The translations under genes were made by a program, and so were the position numbers. Positions 39,367 through 47,594 of a stretch of DNA of 64,000 bases are shown here, in pieces; positions within the stretch are counted from its first letter, which is position 1; each line of letters starts with the position of its first letter. Under the pieces are notes generated by a model. It ran no database searches, had not been told where the DNA came from, and saw nothing but the letters and a program-made list of their open reading frames with translations. Origin of the DNA: Pseudomonas sp. ZH-FAD (GTDB taxonomy: Bacteria; Pseudomonadota; Gammaproteobacteria; Pseudomonadales; Pseudomonadaceae); contig NZ_PGLR01000008.1 of NCBI RefSeq assembly GCF_002803095.1, positions 1 through 64,000 of the forward strand, read 5' to 3'.

Positions 39367-39843
39367 ATGGACAAGAATCTGCTGCTGCAAGACGTACTCA
39401 GCCATCTGCAGACCGACCTCGAACAGGCCAGCCTCGCCGCCCTCAGCGCCCACGAAGCGGCCACCCACGAAGAGAACGTCGCCGAGAACAAGTACGACAC
39501 CCTGGGCCTGGAGGCCGCCTACCTGGCCAGCGGTCAGGCGCGCCGCGTCGAAGAACTGCGCCAGACCCTGATCACCTGGCGCCAATTGCGCCCGCGCCCC
39601 TTCGATATCGAGCAGGGTATCGAGCTCGGTGCACTGGTGCAGCTTGCGGCCGAGGATGGCCACGAACAATGGCTGTTCCTTGGTCCTCCAGGCGCCAGCA
39701 TGAAACTGGCCGACCAGACCATCCAGGTGCTCGGCAATACCGCACCGCTCGGGAAATTGCTGCTCGGCAAGAGGCCCGGCGACGAGATAAGCCTGCCAGT
39801 AGGGAGTCGGCAGCAGGTTTTCGAGGTGCTGGCAGTCACGTAA
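39367..39843 (+). CDS. GreA/GreB-like transcription elongation factor
   Basis: A 158-residue protein. An N-terminal helical half (about residues 1-75, with NKYDTLGLEAAYLASGQARRVEEL) resembles the Gre coiled coil. The C-terminal half resembles the GreA/GreB FKBP-like domain (GALVQLAAEDGHEQWLFLGPPGA and TAPLGKLLLGKRPGDEISLPVG). The characteristic closing sequence LLGKRPGDE is strong. It is shorter at the hairpin than GreA, so transcript cleavage activity is uncertain. It acts, presumably, at the RNA polymerase secondary channel. Confidence 0.78.
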   Translation: MDKNLLLQDVLSHLQTDLEQASLAALSAHEAATHEENVAENKYDTLGLEAAYLASGQARRVEELRQTLITWRQLRPRPFDIEQGIELGALVQLAAEDGHEQWLFLGPPGASMKLADQTIQVLGNTAPLGKLLLGKRPGDEISLPVGSRQQVFEVLAVT

Positions 39844-39908
39844 GCGGAACTATCTGAGCTAGGGTTGGTAATTAGCGATGAACACCATGCCTAGCGAGAG
39901 CCAATACC

Positions 39909-40142
39909 ATGGAAAATCCAGTCCACAGCCTGCCAGCCCTGTTCAAGCAACTCGGCCTGCCTGACGATGCCGCCAGCATCAATGCCTTCATCAGCACCCA
40001 TTCGCCGCTGCCGGATGCATGCAAACTGTCCGAGGCCCCATTCTGGACGCCAGCGCAGGCCGCGCTGCTACGCGAGGAAATTCTCGAAGACGCCGACTGG
40101 GCAGAAGTAGTCGATCAGCTCAACCTGCGCCTGCACGGCTGA
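39909..40142 (+). CDS. DUF2789 small protein
   Basis: A 77-residue helical protein. PALFKQLGLP, FISTHSPLP and PFWTPAQAALLREEILEDADWAEVVDQL (read in parts) are typical of the DUF2789 family found in Pseudomonas. Function unknown. The gene stands alone between the Gre-like gene and a convergent peptidase gene. Confidence 0.85.
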   Translation: MENPVHSLPALFKQLGLPDDAASINAFISTHSPLPDACKLSEAPFWTPAQAALLREEILEDADWAEVVDQLNLRLHG

Positions 40143-40167
40143 GCTCACAGGTCAGCGCATCGGCTAC

Positions 40168-40659
40168 TCAGTTGGCCGCCGTCATCTCGCGCCAGGTCAG
40201 GTACATGCGCAGGTCGAACTCGATCTGCGCATAGCCCGGCAGCATGTGGTCGCACAGCTTGTAGAAGGCCTTGTTGTGCTCGCTCTCTTTCAGGTGCGCC
40301 AGTTCGTGCACCACGATCATCTGCAAGAAGGCCGGCGCGGCGTCGCGAAACAGCGAGGCAACGCGAATTTCCTTCTTCGCCTTGAGCTTGCCGCCCTGCA
40401 CCCGCGAGACCGCCGTATGCAGGCCCAGCGCGCGGTGGGTAAGGTCGAGTCGATTGTCGTAGAGCACCTTGTCGATGGCCGGCGCATTCTTCAGGTGTTC
40501 CTGCTTAAGCGCCATCACGTAGCCATACAGCGCCTTGTCGCTCTGCACTTCATGCCGACCCGGATAGCGCTGCGCCAGGTAGTCACCGAGCCGATCATCG
40601 GCGATCAGCTGACGAACCTGCTGCTGCAAGGCGGCCGGATAACCCTGTAGATACTTCAA
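40168..40659 (-). CDS. YgjP-like zinc metallopeptidase
   Basis: A 163-residue protein with the zinc motif HELAHLKESEHNKAFY (about residues 118-133), the hallmark of the YgjP/WLM-like family. The N-terminal half is helical and basic. No signal peptide. The substrate is unknown; it may act in intracellular protein processing or bind metal. Confidence 0.87.
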   Translation of the reverse strand: MKYLQGYPAALQQQVRQLIADDRLGDYLAQRYPGRHEVQSDKALYGYVMALKQEHLKNAPAIDKVLYDNRLDLTHRALGLHTAVSRVQGGKLKAKKEIRVASLFRDAAPAFLQMIVVHELAHLKESEHNKAFYKLCDHMLPGYAQIEFDLRMYLTWREMTAAN

Positions 40660-40707
40660 CGCTACGATCCCACATTCATCAGGACCGCCAGTGTAACGGA
40701 TGCGGCA

Positions 40708-41808
40708 TTACTCGCTGGGCACCACACGCAGCAGGCGCCCCTCTGGGTTATCGGTGAGCAGATAGAGCGCACCATCCGGCCCGCTGCGCACATCGCGAAT
40801 GCGCTCGTCCAGCTCCTCGAAGAGGATTTCCTCACCGGCCAGCATGCCGTCACGGACACGGACGCGGCGTACGCTGCGCTCGGCCAGGGTGGCCGCGAAC
40901 AAGTCACCCTGCCAGTCGGGGAACAGCTCGCCGCGATACAGGGTCAGGCTCGACGGCGCCACCGAGGGCGTCCAGTGCAACAGTGGCGAGGTCAACCCTG
41001 GCAGCTCAGTGTAGGGGCTGACGCGCGCACCGGTGTAATCGATACCGAAGGTTGCCAGCGGCCAGCCATAGTTGTTGCCGGCCTCGATCAGATTGAGTTC
41101 GTCACCCCCGCGCGGGCCGTGCTCATGGCTGTACAGGCGATCGTGTTCGGCATCGAAGAAGATACCCTGCACGTTGCGGTGGCCAAGGCTGTAGATCTCC
41201 GGCGCGGCGCCCTCCTGACCGAGCAACGGGTTGTCCTGCGGCACGCTGCCGTCGCGGTTCAGGCGCACGATCTTGCCCAGGTGGTTGGCCGGGTTCTGCG
41301 CCTGCTCACGCCAGTCGAAGCCGTCGCCCAGGGTCAGCACCAGGGTCTTGTCGGCGAGAAAGGCGATACGCCCACCGTAGTGCGCGGCGCCGGCCTTGAG
41401 CGGCTGGGCGGTGAACAACACCTCGAAGTCGTGCAGCTCGTCATCCACCAGGCGGGCACGCGCCAGACGCGTGTTGTTGGCCTCCAGCGAGCCGTGCGCG
41501 TAGGTCAGATACAGCCAGCGGTTGTCGCTGTAGTCCGGGTCCAGCGCCACCTCCATCAGCCCGGCCTGAGCAGCGATGAAGACCTCGGGCAGGCCCGCCA
41601 CCGGCTCGGGATCGACACTGCCGTCGGCTTCGATGATGCGCAGTCGCCCGACACGCTCGGTGACCAGCATGCGTCCGTCCGGGAGGAAGGCCACGGCCCA
41701 GGGATTCTCCAGCCCTTCGCTGAAGGTTTCGATGCGGTAATCCAGGGCCAGCAGTGGCGTACTGACGAACAGGGCGCAGAGCATCAGCGCGCGGGTGCTT
41801 CTCAACAT
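40708..41808 (-). CDS. PQQ-dependent aldose sugar dehydrogenase-like protein
   Basis: A 366-residue exported beta-propeller (signal peptide MLRSTRALMLCALFVSTPLLA). The Asd/YliI family is recognised by GLENPWAVAFLPDGRMLVTER (read in part), AQAGLMEVALDPDY, the HYGGRIAF region, LGHRNVQGIFFD, HEHGPRGGDELN and the C-terminal VRSGPDGALYLLTD. It oxidises aldoses in the periplasm when PQQ is bound. It is preceded by a small membrane protein gene 13 bases upstream, probably cotranscribed. Confidence 0.9.
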   Translation of the reverse strand: MLRSTRALMLCALFVSTPLLALDYRIETFSEGLENPWAVAFLPDGRMLVTERVGRLRIIEADGSVDPEPVAGLPEVFIAAQAGLMEVALDPDYSDNRWLYLTYAHGSLEANNTRLARARLVDDELHDFEVLFTAQPLKAGAAHYGGRIAFLADKTLVLTLGDGFDWREQAQNPANHLGKIVRLNRDGSVPQDNPLLGQEGAAPEIYSLGHRNVQGIFFDAEHDRLYSHEHGPRGGDELNLIEAGNNYGWPLATFGIDYTGARVSPYTELPGLTSPLLHWTPSVAPSSLTLYRGELFPDWQGDLFAATLAERSVRRVRVRDGMLAGEEILFEELDERIRDVRSGPDGALYLLTDNPEGRLLRVVPSE

Positions 41809-41821
41809 AGGCAACGCCCTG

Positions 41822-42298
41822 TCACAGAGAATCGGAAGAAGTCGGCTGCGTCCGGTAGCGCACCCGCCGACCGAGCAAGCCGAACAGCAGCGCACCAACG
41901 CTGCCGCAGGCCATCAGTCCGAGCGTGCCGAACGGGCTGCGGTCGGCGGCGATCAGCGTCGGCATCGGTGCCAGCGCATTGGCCAGCGCCAGCGCCGTCC
42001 AGATCGCTGCCGCGCCCGCCAGCACGAAGATCAGCCACCGTAGCGACGGCATGCGCCGCGCCAACCAGGCAGCCAGCGGCAGGGCGAACAGAAAGCCCAG
42101 CGCACTGAGCAGGGCGAAGGTCGGCGCGAAACCGAGCAGATCGAGACAGGTGGTGCCAACGCGCACATCCAGCGGCATCGGTGCACCGAGCGCCTGCAAG
42201 GCGGCGAGGTTGGTCTGGGTCTGGAAGATCGAGGCAAGCAGCGAGGCCAGCAACACGGCGAGGAGGAAAGCGAGCAACAGACGTGGCTTGCTGGACAT
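41822..42298 (-). CDS. Four-helix membrane protein of unknown function
   Basis: A 158-residue, very hydrophobic protein with about four membrane helices (near residues 6-25, 53-77, 88-108 and 123-141). The loop between helices 1 and 2 has LDVRVGTTCLDLLGF. Not recognised. It lies 13 bases upstream of the sugar dehydrogenase gene, so it may be an accessory membrane partner; that is only an inference from position. Confidence 0.7.
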   Translation of the reverse strand: MSSKPRLLLAFLLAVLLASLLASIFQTQTNLAALQALGAPMPLDVRVGTTCLDLLGFAPTFALLSALGFLFALPLAAWLARRMPSLRWLIFVLAGAAAIWTALALANALAPMPTLIAADRSPFGTLGLMACGSVGALLFGLLGRRVRYRTQPTSSDSL

Positions 42299-42656
42299 GG
42301 GGGGCAGTTTCCCGGAACGACAGTGCGCGAATTATGGCGCACCCCACTCACCGTTATGCCCCAGGTGTTTTACAGGGTTTTACCTGCGCCAGACCCGGTT
42401 CGATCGAAAACGGCAGGGATCGAAAGCCCAATGATAATGACTTTATATTGGCGCCAATAAAGCGACAGACGGTCATCACGCTTTCGCCACGGTTGCCGTT
42501 ATAAAGCGCGCCACGAGCGCACTCGCTGCTCGTGACAGGCAGCCCTGCCACCCTTCTAGCTCGCGTGTCACACGCTGGAACGCCAAGTAAGCCGTTACTG
42601 ACTCCTGGATGAGATGTGCCCCCGACTGAAGTTTCCGTTATTCAGGAGCTTTGAAC
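42299..42656. other. Regulatory-looking gap upstream of the alginate lyase
   Basis: About 360 bases without a gene. The middle is AT-rich and contains a 14-bp perfect palindrome, TATTGGCGCCAATA (42446-42459). A partial Fur-box-like string (AATGATAATGACTTTAT) lies just before it. The lyase ribosome site CAGGAGC is at 42643-42649. The rest is GC-rich and shows nothing further. Confidence 0.5.
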
Positions 42657-43340
42657 ATGATCGAACTCGCCATGTGGAACCTCAGCATTCCAGTCGGCGT
42701 CCCCGCGACCACCATCGAGACCCGCGTTCTGGCCGGTGGTTATCAGGATCACTATTTCCAGTCCAAAGATGGCGCCATCTTCTTCTGGTCACCGGTCAAT
42801 GGCACCACCACCGAAAGTGCCAGTTATCCACGCAGCGAACTGCGCGAGACCTACGCCGACGGCAGCCTGCGCAACTGGACCTACCCCGGCGCCGACCATT
42901 TCCTGCGCGCCGCACTGAGCGTCAGCCAGGTGCCGTCGACCGGCAAGATCGTCATCGGCCAGATCCATGCCTACAAGAGCTCGATGCCGCTGCTCAAGCT
43001 GGAGTACCAGTACAAGACCAAGACCGCCAGCGGCAACATCGTCGCCAAGGTACGCATGACGCCGAATGCCGAGATTCAGACGGTAACCGTGGCCAGTGGC
43101 ATCGCGCTCAATCAGGCGTTCAGCTATGCGATCAACCTGAAGCCCGACGGCACCCTGGCGATCCAGCTCGACAGGACCAGCTGGAGCACCCGCCTGGACT
43201 CATCCTGGGCGGCCAAACCGCTGTATTTCAAGGCCGGCGTCTACACCCAGGACAACACCGGCTACGAGACCGAAGCCGGCGCTGCGCGCTTCGACCAGTT
43301 GAGCATCGAGCATCGCGCGTTGCTCAGCACAGCGCCCTGA
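42657..43340 (+). CDS. Alginate lyase, polysaccharide lyase family 7
   Basis: A 227-residue single-domain PL7 enzyme that cleaves alginate by beta-elimination. All three family motifs are in place: SYPRSELRE (about residues 59-67), the catalytic QIH in VIGQIHAYK (about 100-108) and YFKAGVYTQ (about 190-198). QIH rather than QVH is seen in lyases acting on G-containing or mixed substrates. There is no signal peptide at ATG 42657, where AGGAGC gives the best ribosome site, so export is unexplained. No alginate-use genes are nearby. Confidence 0.92.
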   Translation: MIELAMWNLSIPVGVPATTIETRVLAGGYQDHYFQSKDGAIFFWSPVNGTTTESASYPRSELRETYADGSLRNWTYPGADHFLRAALSVSQVPSTGKIVIGQIHAYKSSMPLLKLEYQYKTKTASGNIVAKVRMTPNAEIQTVTVASGIALNQAFSYAINLKPDGTLAIQLDRTSWSTRLDSSWAAKPLYFKAGVYTQDNTGYETEAGAARFDQLSIEHRALLSTAP

Positions 43341-43361
43341 GCCCCAAACGCCAGGCATGAA

Positions 43362-43394
43362 AAAGCCGCGACGCTAGCGCAATCGCGGCTTTCG
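43362..43394. terminator. Bidirectional terminator between the lyase and fba
   Basis: AAAGCCGCGA (43362-43371) and TCGCGGCTTT (43383-43392) form a ten-base stem with A- and T-runs on either side. It serves the two convergent genes. Confidence 0.85.
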
Positions 43395-43426
43395 GCTGGT
43401 CCGGGCGGGCGTTGGCCCGCGCCGGA

Positions 43427-44491
43427 TCAGTTGACCTTGGCGTTCAGCTCGCCGCTGGCATAGCGCTGGTACATGCCTTCCAGGGAGATCGGTTTGATCT
43501 TGGAGGCGTTACCGGCGGTGCCGAAGGCTTCGTAGCGGGCGATGCAGATGTCACGCATGGCGACGATGGTCTTGGCGAAGAACTTGCGCGGGTCGAACTC
43601 GCTCGGGTGCTCGGCCATCATGCGGCGAATGGCACCGGTAGAGGCCAGACGCAGGTCGGTATCGATATTGACCTTGCGCACGCCGTGCTTGATGCCTTCG
43701 ACGATTTCCTCGACCGGCACACCGTAGGTTTCCTTGATGTCGCCGCCGAATTCGTTGATCACCTTCAGCCATTCCTGCGGCACGGAGGAAGAGCCGTGCA
43801 TCACCAGGTGGGTGTTGGGGATGCGCTTGTGGATTTCCTTGATGCGCTCGATGGAGAGCACGTCGCCGGTTGGCGGCTTGGTGAACTTGTAGGCGCCGTG
43901 GCTGGTGCCGATGGCGATGGCCAGGGCATCGACCTGGGTCTTCTTGACGAAGTCAGCGGCCTCTTCCGGATCAGTCAGCAGTTGGCTGTGATCCAGCACG
44001 CCCTCGGCGCCGACGCCGTCTTCTTCACCAGCCATGCCGGTTTCCAGGCTGCCCAGGCAGCCCAGCTCGCCTTCCACCGACACGCCGCAGGCGTGGGCGA
44101 AGGCTACGGTCTGCTGGGTCACGCGGACGTTGTAGTCGTAGTCGGCCGGGGTCTTGCCGTCTTCCTTGAGCGAGCCGTCCATCATCACCGAGGAAAAGCC
44201 CAGCTGGATGGAGCGCTGGCAGACGTCAGGGCTGGTGCCGTGGTCCTGGTGCATGCACACCGGGATGTGCGGGAATTCTTCGATGGCAGCCAGGATCAGG
44301 TGGCGCAGGAACGGCGCACCAGCGTACTTGCGGGCACCAGCGGAGGCCTGGACGATGACCGGCGAATCGGTCTTGTCGGCGGCTTCCATGATGGCGCGCA
44401 TCTGCTCGAGGTTGTTGACGTTGAAAGCCGGCACGCCGTAGCCGAATTCGGCGGCGTGGTCGAGCATCTGGCGCATGCTGATAAGTGCCAT
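43427..44491 (-). CDS. fba: Fructose-bisphosphate aldolase, class II
   Basis: A 354-residue zinc aldolase cleaving or making fructose-1,6-bisphosphate. [18 protein letters not shown], the metal-binding [38 protein letters not shown] and the [11 protein letters not shown] signature are present. It matches the Calvin-type class II subgroup of Pseudomonas. The start at 44491 ([10 protein letters not shown]) is the family's usual one. It is the last gene of the tktA-epd-pgk-fba minus-strand block. Confidence 0.95.
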   Translation of the reverse strand: MALISMRQMLDHAAEFGYGVPAFNVNNLEQMRAIMEAADKTDSPVIVQASAGARKYAGAPFLRHLILAAIEEFPHIPVCMHQDHGTSPDVCQRSIQLGFSSVMMDGSLKEDGKTPADYDYNVRVTQQTVAFAHACGVSVEGELGCLGSLETGMAGEEDGVGAEGVLDHSQLLTDPEEAADFVKKTQVDALAIAIGTSHGAYKFTKPPTGDVLSIERIKEIHKRIPNTHLVMHGSSSVPQEWLKVINEFGGDIKETYGVPVEEIVEGIKHGVRKVNIDTDLRLASTGAIRRMMAEHPSEFDPRKFFAKTIVAMRDICIARYEAFGTAGNASKIKPISLEGMYQRYASGELNAKVN

Positions 44492-44614
44492 GGTGTTTCT
44501 GTCTCCCGGTTTGGAGGTCGTTAATCGTGCAAGCCTGCCGCAGGGGCAGGCGTTGTTCAAGTTTCGTGAAGCTGGGGCATGCCCGCAGCTCTTGTCTCGG
44601 CGTCGCCGAAGGTG

Positions 44615-44941
44615 TTACGGGGCCTTGCAGCCGCGGCCTATCAGGTCATCGGTCGCCGTCCAGTAGACCAGGCCTTCCTCACCCTTGGTGTGGAAGGACA
44701 GACGCCCGTCGCTGTACAGCGCGCCAGATCCTGCCGGCTCCTGAGTCAGACGATAGACGATGTCGTCACCGCCCAGGCGCACATCCACCTGGTCGACGCT
44801 GCCGTTGGCGAAGCGCCACAGCACTTCGGTCTGGCTGTCGCATACCCAGCGATTCCACTGATCCGGCGCGGCCGGCTGGCTACTGCAGGCTGCCAGCACC
44901 AGGGCAATGGCAGCGAGCCCTGTCAATTTGATCCCGCTCAA
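44615..44941 (-). CDS. mliC: MliC-type lysozyme inhibitor lipoprotein
   Basis: A 108-residue lipoprotein (lipobox LAACS at about residue 19). The mature part fits the MliC/PliC fold: WVCDSQTEVLWRFANGSVDQV, a GALYSDGRLSFHTKGEEGLVYW stretch (parts of the SASGxxY..W.KG pattern) and a C-terminal Cys pair (GRGCKAP with the Cys of WVCD). It is expected to sit in the outer membrane facing the periplasm and inhibit c-type lysozyme. It lies between pgk and fba, with another small lipoprotein gene just upstream. Confidence 0.8.
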   Translation of the reverse strand: MSGIKLTGLAAIALVLAACSSQPAAPDQWNRWVCDSQTEVLWRFANGSVDQVDVRLGGDDIVYRLTQEPAGSGALYSDGRLSFHTKGEEGLVYWTATDDLIGRGCKAP

Positions 44942-44954
44942 TTACCTCTCCTCG

Positions 44955-45140
44955 TCAGCAACGCTGTTCCGGCGCCGGGCCAGTAGGCTGGCCAGTACTT
45001 TCCTCGACACGCTGATCATCCTGAGTGGTCGGGGTTTCGATCTGCGCAGGGCTGAATACCTCGCAGGCCGACTCCCTTCCTGCGCCGGCACAACCGGCCA
45101 GCAACATACCAATCACGCTCAATGCGGCTAACTTGTCCAT
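44955..45140 (-). CDS. Small lipoprotein of unknown function
   Basis: A 61-residue peptide with a signal sequence MDKLAALSVIGMLLAGCAG whose lipobox is LAGC. The mature part is about 45 residues, Gln/Thr/Glu-rich with two further cysteines. AGGAG lies 7 bases before the ATG. Cotranscribed with mliC 13 bases downstream. Not recognised. Confidence 0.7.
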   Translation of the reverse strand: MDKLAALSVIGMLLAGCAGAGRESACEVFSPAQIETPTTQDDQRVEESTGQPTGPAPEQRC

Positions 45141-45243
45141 GACATGACTCCTTGTTCGATGATCCAGTTTTCTACAGACCATCCGTTCACGTCAGGGTTT
45201 AATCCGCGGCGGGTGAAGGACTCTCCTTCACCCTAGTCGGTGT

Positions 45244-46404
45244 TTATTGCGCGCGTTGCTCCAGCACTTCCACGGCCGGCAGCACCTTGCCTTCGACGAA
45301 CTCGAGGAAAGCGCCACCACCGGTGGAAATGTAGGAAATCTTCTCGGCCACGCCGTATTTGTCGATGGCCGCCAGGGTGTCGCCACCGCCAGCAATGGAG
45401 AACGCCGGGCTTTCAGCGATGGCCAGGGCCAGGGCCTTGGTGCCGTTGCCGAACTGGTCGAACTCGAACACGCCGACCGGGCCGTTCCACAGGATGGTCT
45501 GCGAGGCCTTGAGCATCTCGGCGAACATCGCCGCAGTCTGCGGGCCGATGTCGAGGATCATGTCGTCTTCAGCCACGTCCTTGACCGCCTTGACGGTGGC
45601 GGAGGCCGATTCGGCGAATTCCTTGGCCACCACCACGTCGACCGGCAGCGGTACGCTGACCTTGGCCGCGATGGCCTTGGCGGTGTCGACCAGGTCGGCC
45701 TCGTACAGCGACTTGCCCACCGGCAGGCCGGCTGCGGCGAGGAAGGTGTTGGCGATGCCGCCACCGACGATCAGCGAGTCGCAGATGTCGGCCAGGGAGT
45801 TGAGCACGTCGAGCTTGGTCGACACCTTGGAGCCGGCGACGATGGCCAGCATCGGCCGCGCCGGTTTGTCCAGAGCCTTGCCCAGGGCGTCCAGCTCGGC
45901 AGCCAGCAACGGGCCGGCACAGGCGACCTTGGCGAACTTGGCCACGCCATGGGTCGAGCCCTGGGCGCGGTGAGCGGTACCGAAGGCGTCCATCACGAAC
46001 ACGTCGCACAGCGCCGCATACTGCTGGGCCAGCTCATCGGTGTTCTTCTTCTCGCCCTTGTTGAAGCGCACGTTCTCCAGCAGCACCAGCTCACCGGCCT
46101 TGATCTCGACACCGCCGAGGTAGTCCTTGACCAGCGGCACGTCGCGACCGAGCGCCTTGCTCAGGTAGGCGGCGACCGGCGCCAGGCTGTCTTCCTCGCT
46201 GTACACGCCCTCTTCCGGACGGCCCAGGTGCGAGCAGACCAGTACGGCAGCGCCCTTTTCCAGCGCCAGCTTGATGGTCGGCAAGGAGGCGAGGATACGC
46301 GCGTCGCTCTTGACCACACCGTCCTTCACCGGGACGTTGAGGTCTTCGCGGATCAACACGCGCTTACCAGCGAGGTCGAGGTCGGTCATCTTCAGAACGG
46401 TCAT
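45244..46404 (-). CDS. pgk: Phosphoglycerate kinase
   Basis: A 386-residue glycolytic enzyme making ATP and 3-phosphoglycerate from 1,3-bisphosphoglycerate. The N-terminal substrate site [15 protein letters not shown], the SHLGRPEEG loop, [38 protein letters not shown] and the C-terminal [13 protein letters not shown] with [14 protein letters not shown] are all intact. Its ATG starts 3 bases after the epd stop, so translation is coupled. Confidence 0.97.
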   Translation of the reverse strand: MTVLKMTDLDLAGKRVLIREDLNVPVKDGVVKSDARILASLPTIKLALEKGAAVLVCSHLGRPEEGVYSEEDSLAPVAAYLSKALGRDVPLVKDYLGGVEIKAGELVLLENVRFNKGEKKNTDELAQQYAALCDVFVMDAFGTAHRAQGSTHGVAKFAKVACAGPLLAAELDALGKALDKPARPMLAIVAGSKVSTKLDVLNSLADICDSLIVGGGIANTFLAAAGLPVGKSLYEADLVDTAKAIAAKVSVPLPVDVVVAKEFAESASATVKAVKDVAEDDMILDIGPQTAAMFAEMLKASQTILWNGPVGVFEFDQFGNGTKALALAIAESPAFSIAGGGDTLAAIDKYGVAEKISYISTGGGAFLEFVEGKVLPAVEVLEQRAQ

Positions 46405-46407
46405 GGA

Positions 46408-47475
46408 TCAGTCCTTCACAAAGGCTGGTTGTACGGAGGAAGTGGATACAGCGAGAAAATGTTCAGCGACATCGAGCATGCGGTTGGCAAACCCCCACTC
46501 GTTGTCGAACCAGGCCAGCAGGTTGACCAGGCGCGGGCCGGACACGCGGGTCTGGCTGCCGTCGACGATGGCCGAGTGCGGGTCGTGGTTGAAGTCGCAG
46601 CTGGCGTGCGGCAGCTCGGTGTAGGCCAGCAGTCCCTTGAGCGGGCCACTTTCCGCCGCCTGACGCAGCACGCGGTTGATCTCTTCTGCGGAGGTGTCGC
46701 GCGCAGTCTGCAGGGTGATGTCCAGGCAGGAGACGTTGACCGTCGGCACGCGGATGGCCTTGGCCTGGATACGCCCGGCAAGCTCCGGCAGCAGACGCTC
46801 GATACCCCGGGCCAGACCGGTGGACACCGGAATTACCGATTGGAAGGCCGAGCGCGTGCGGCGCAGGTCTTCGTGGTGATAGGCATCGATCACTGGTTGG
46901 TCGTTCATCGCCGAATGGATGGTGGTAATGGAGACGTACTCCAGACCCACCACCTCATCGAGAAGTTTCAACAGCGGCACGCCGCAGTTGGTGGTACAGG
47001 ACGCATTCGACACCAGACGCTCGGCACCGCTCAGGCACTGCTGATTGACCCCGTAGACCACGGTGGCGTCGATATCCGCCTCGCTCGCCATCGGCTGTGA
47101 CAGCAGTACCCGCGGCGCGCCGGCATCGAGAAAACGCTTGGCATCAGCACGCGTGGTGTATTGCCCGGAGCATTCCAGCAGCAGATCGATATCCAGCGCC
47201 GCCCAGTCGATGGCCTCGGGTTCGCTCTGGCGCAGCACCTTCACGCAGTCGCCGTTGATGTGCAGGCAGTCGCCATCTACCTTCACCTCGCCGGGAAAGC
47301 GCCCGTGGGTGGAGTCGAAGCGGGTCAGGTATTCGATACTGGCCTGGTCGGCCAGATCGTTCAGCGCGACGATTTCCAGGCTCGCTGAATTGCCACGCTC
47401 GTGCAGCGCGCGCAGCACGCAACGGCCGATGCGGCCATAACCGTTGAGGGCGACACGATAGGGGCGATTGGACAT
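46408..47475 (-). CDS. epd: Erythrose-4-phosphate dehydrogenase
   Basis: A 355-residue member of the GAPDH family. RVALNGYGRIGRCVLRAL, the catalytic-cysteine motif SNASCTTNCGVPLLKLL and the C-terminal WFDNEWGFANRMLDVAEH are clear. The Epd assignment rests on its place between tktA and pgk and on Epd-like residues (for example the divergent NDLADQASIEYLTRFDSTHG). It converts erythrose 4-phosphate to 4-phosphoerythronate for pyridoxal phosphate synthesis. A moonlighting GAPDH role cannot be excluded from sequence alone. Confidence 0.88.
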   Translation of the reverse strand: MSNRPYRVALNGYGRIGRCVLRALHERGNSASLEIVALNDLADQASIEYLTRFDSTHGRFPGEVKVDGDCLHINGDCVKVLRQSEPEAIDWAALDIDLLLECSGQYTTRADAKRFLDAGAPRVLLSQPMASEADIDATVVYGVNQQCLSGAERLVSNASCTTNCGVPLLKLLDEVVGLEYVSITTIHSAMNDQPVIDAYHHEDLRRTRSAFQSVIPVSTGLARGIERLLPELAGRIQAKAIRVPTVNVSCLDITLQTARDTSAEEINRVLRQAAESGPLKGLLAYTELPHASCDFNHDPHSAIVDGSQTRVSGPRLVNLLAWFDNEWGFANRMLDVAEHFLAVSTSSVQPAFVKD

Positions 47476-47497
47476 AAGAGGTCTCGGATGAACGTAA

Positions 47498-47523
47498 GGT
47501 GGATCGCGCTTCATCGATCCACC
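47498..47523. repeat. Stem-loop between epd and tktA
   Basis: GGTGGATCG at 47498-47506 and CGATCCACC at 47515-47523 form a nine-base stem; further GTGGAT/CCGATCCACC copies continue to about 47574. The form resembles another Pseudomonas intergenic repeat class, and it may also attenuate transcription after tktA. Confidence 0.5.
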
Positions 47524-47594
47524 GGGCGCTGTAACGTGGATGAACAGGGCGCCAGTTACGCGCCCCGATCCACCACTACAGCGTCGTTCTCAAC

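Noticed and set aside
42425..42445. Fur box before the alginate lyase
   Set aside because: Only one half of the consensus fits; too weak to list as a site of its own.
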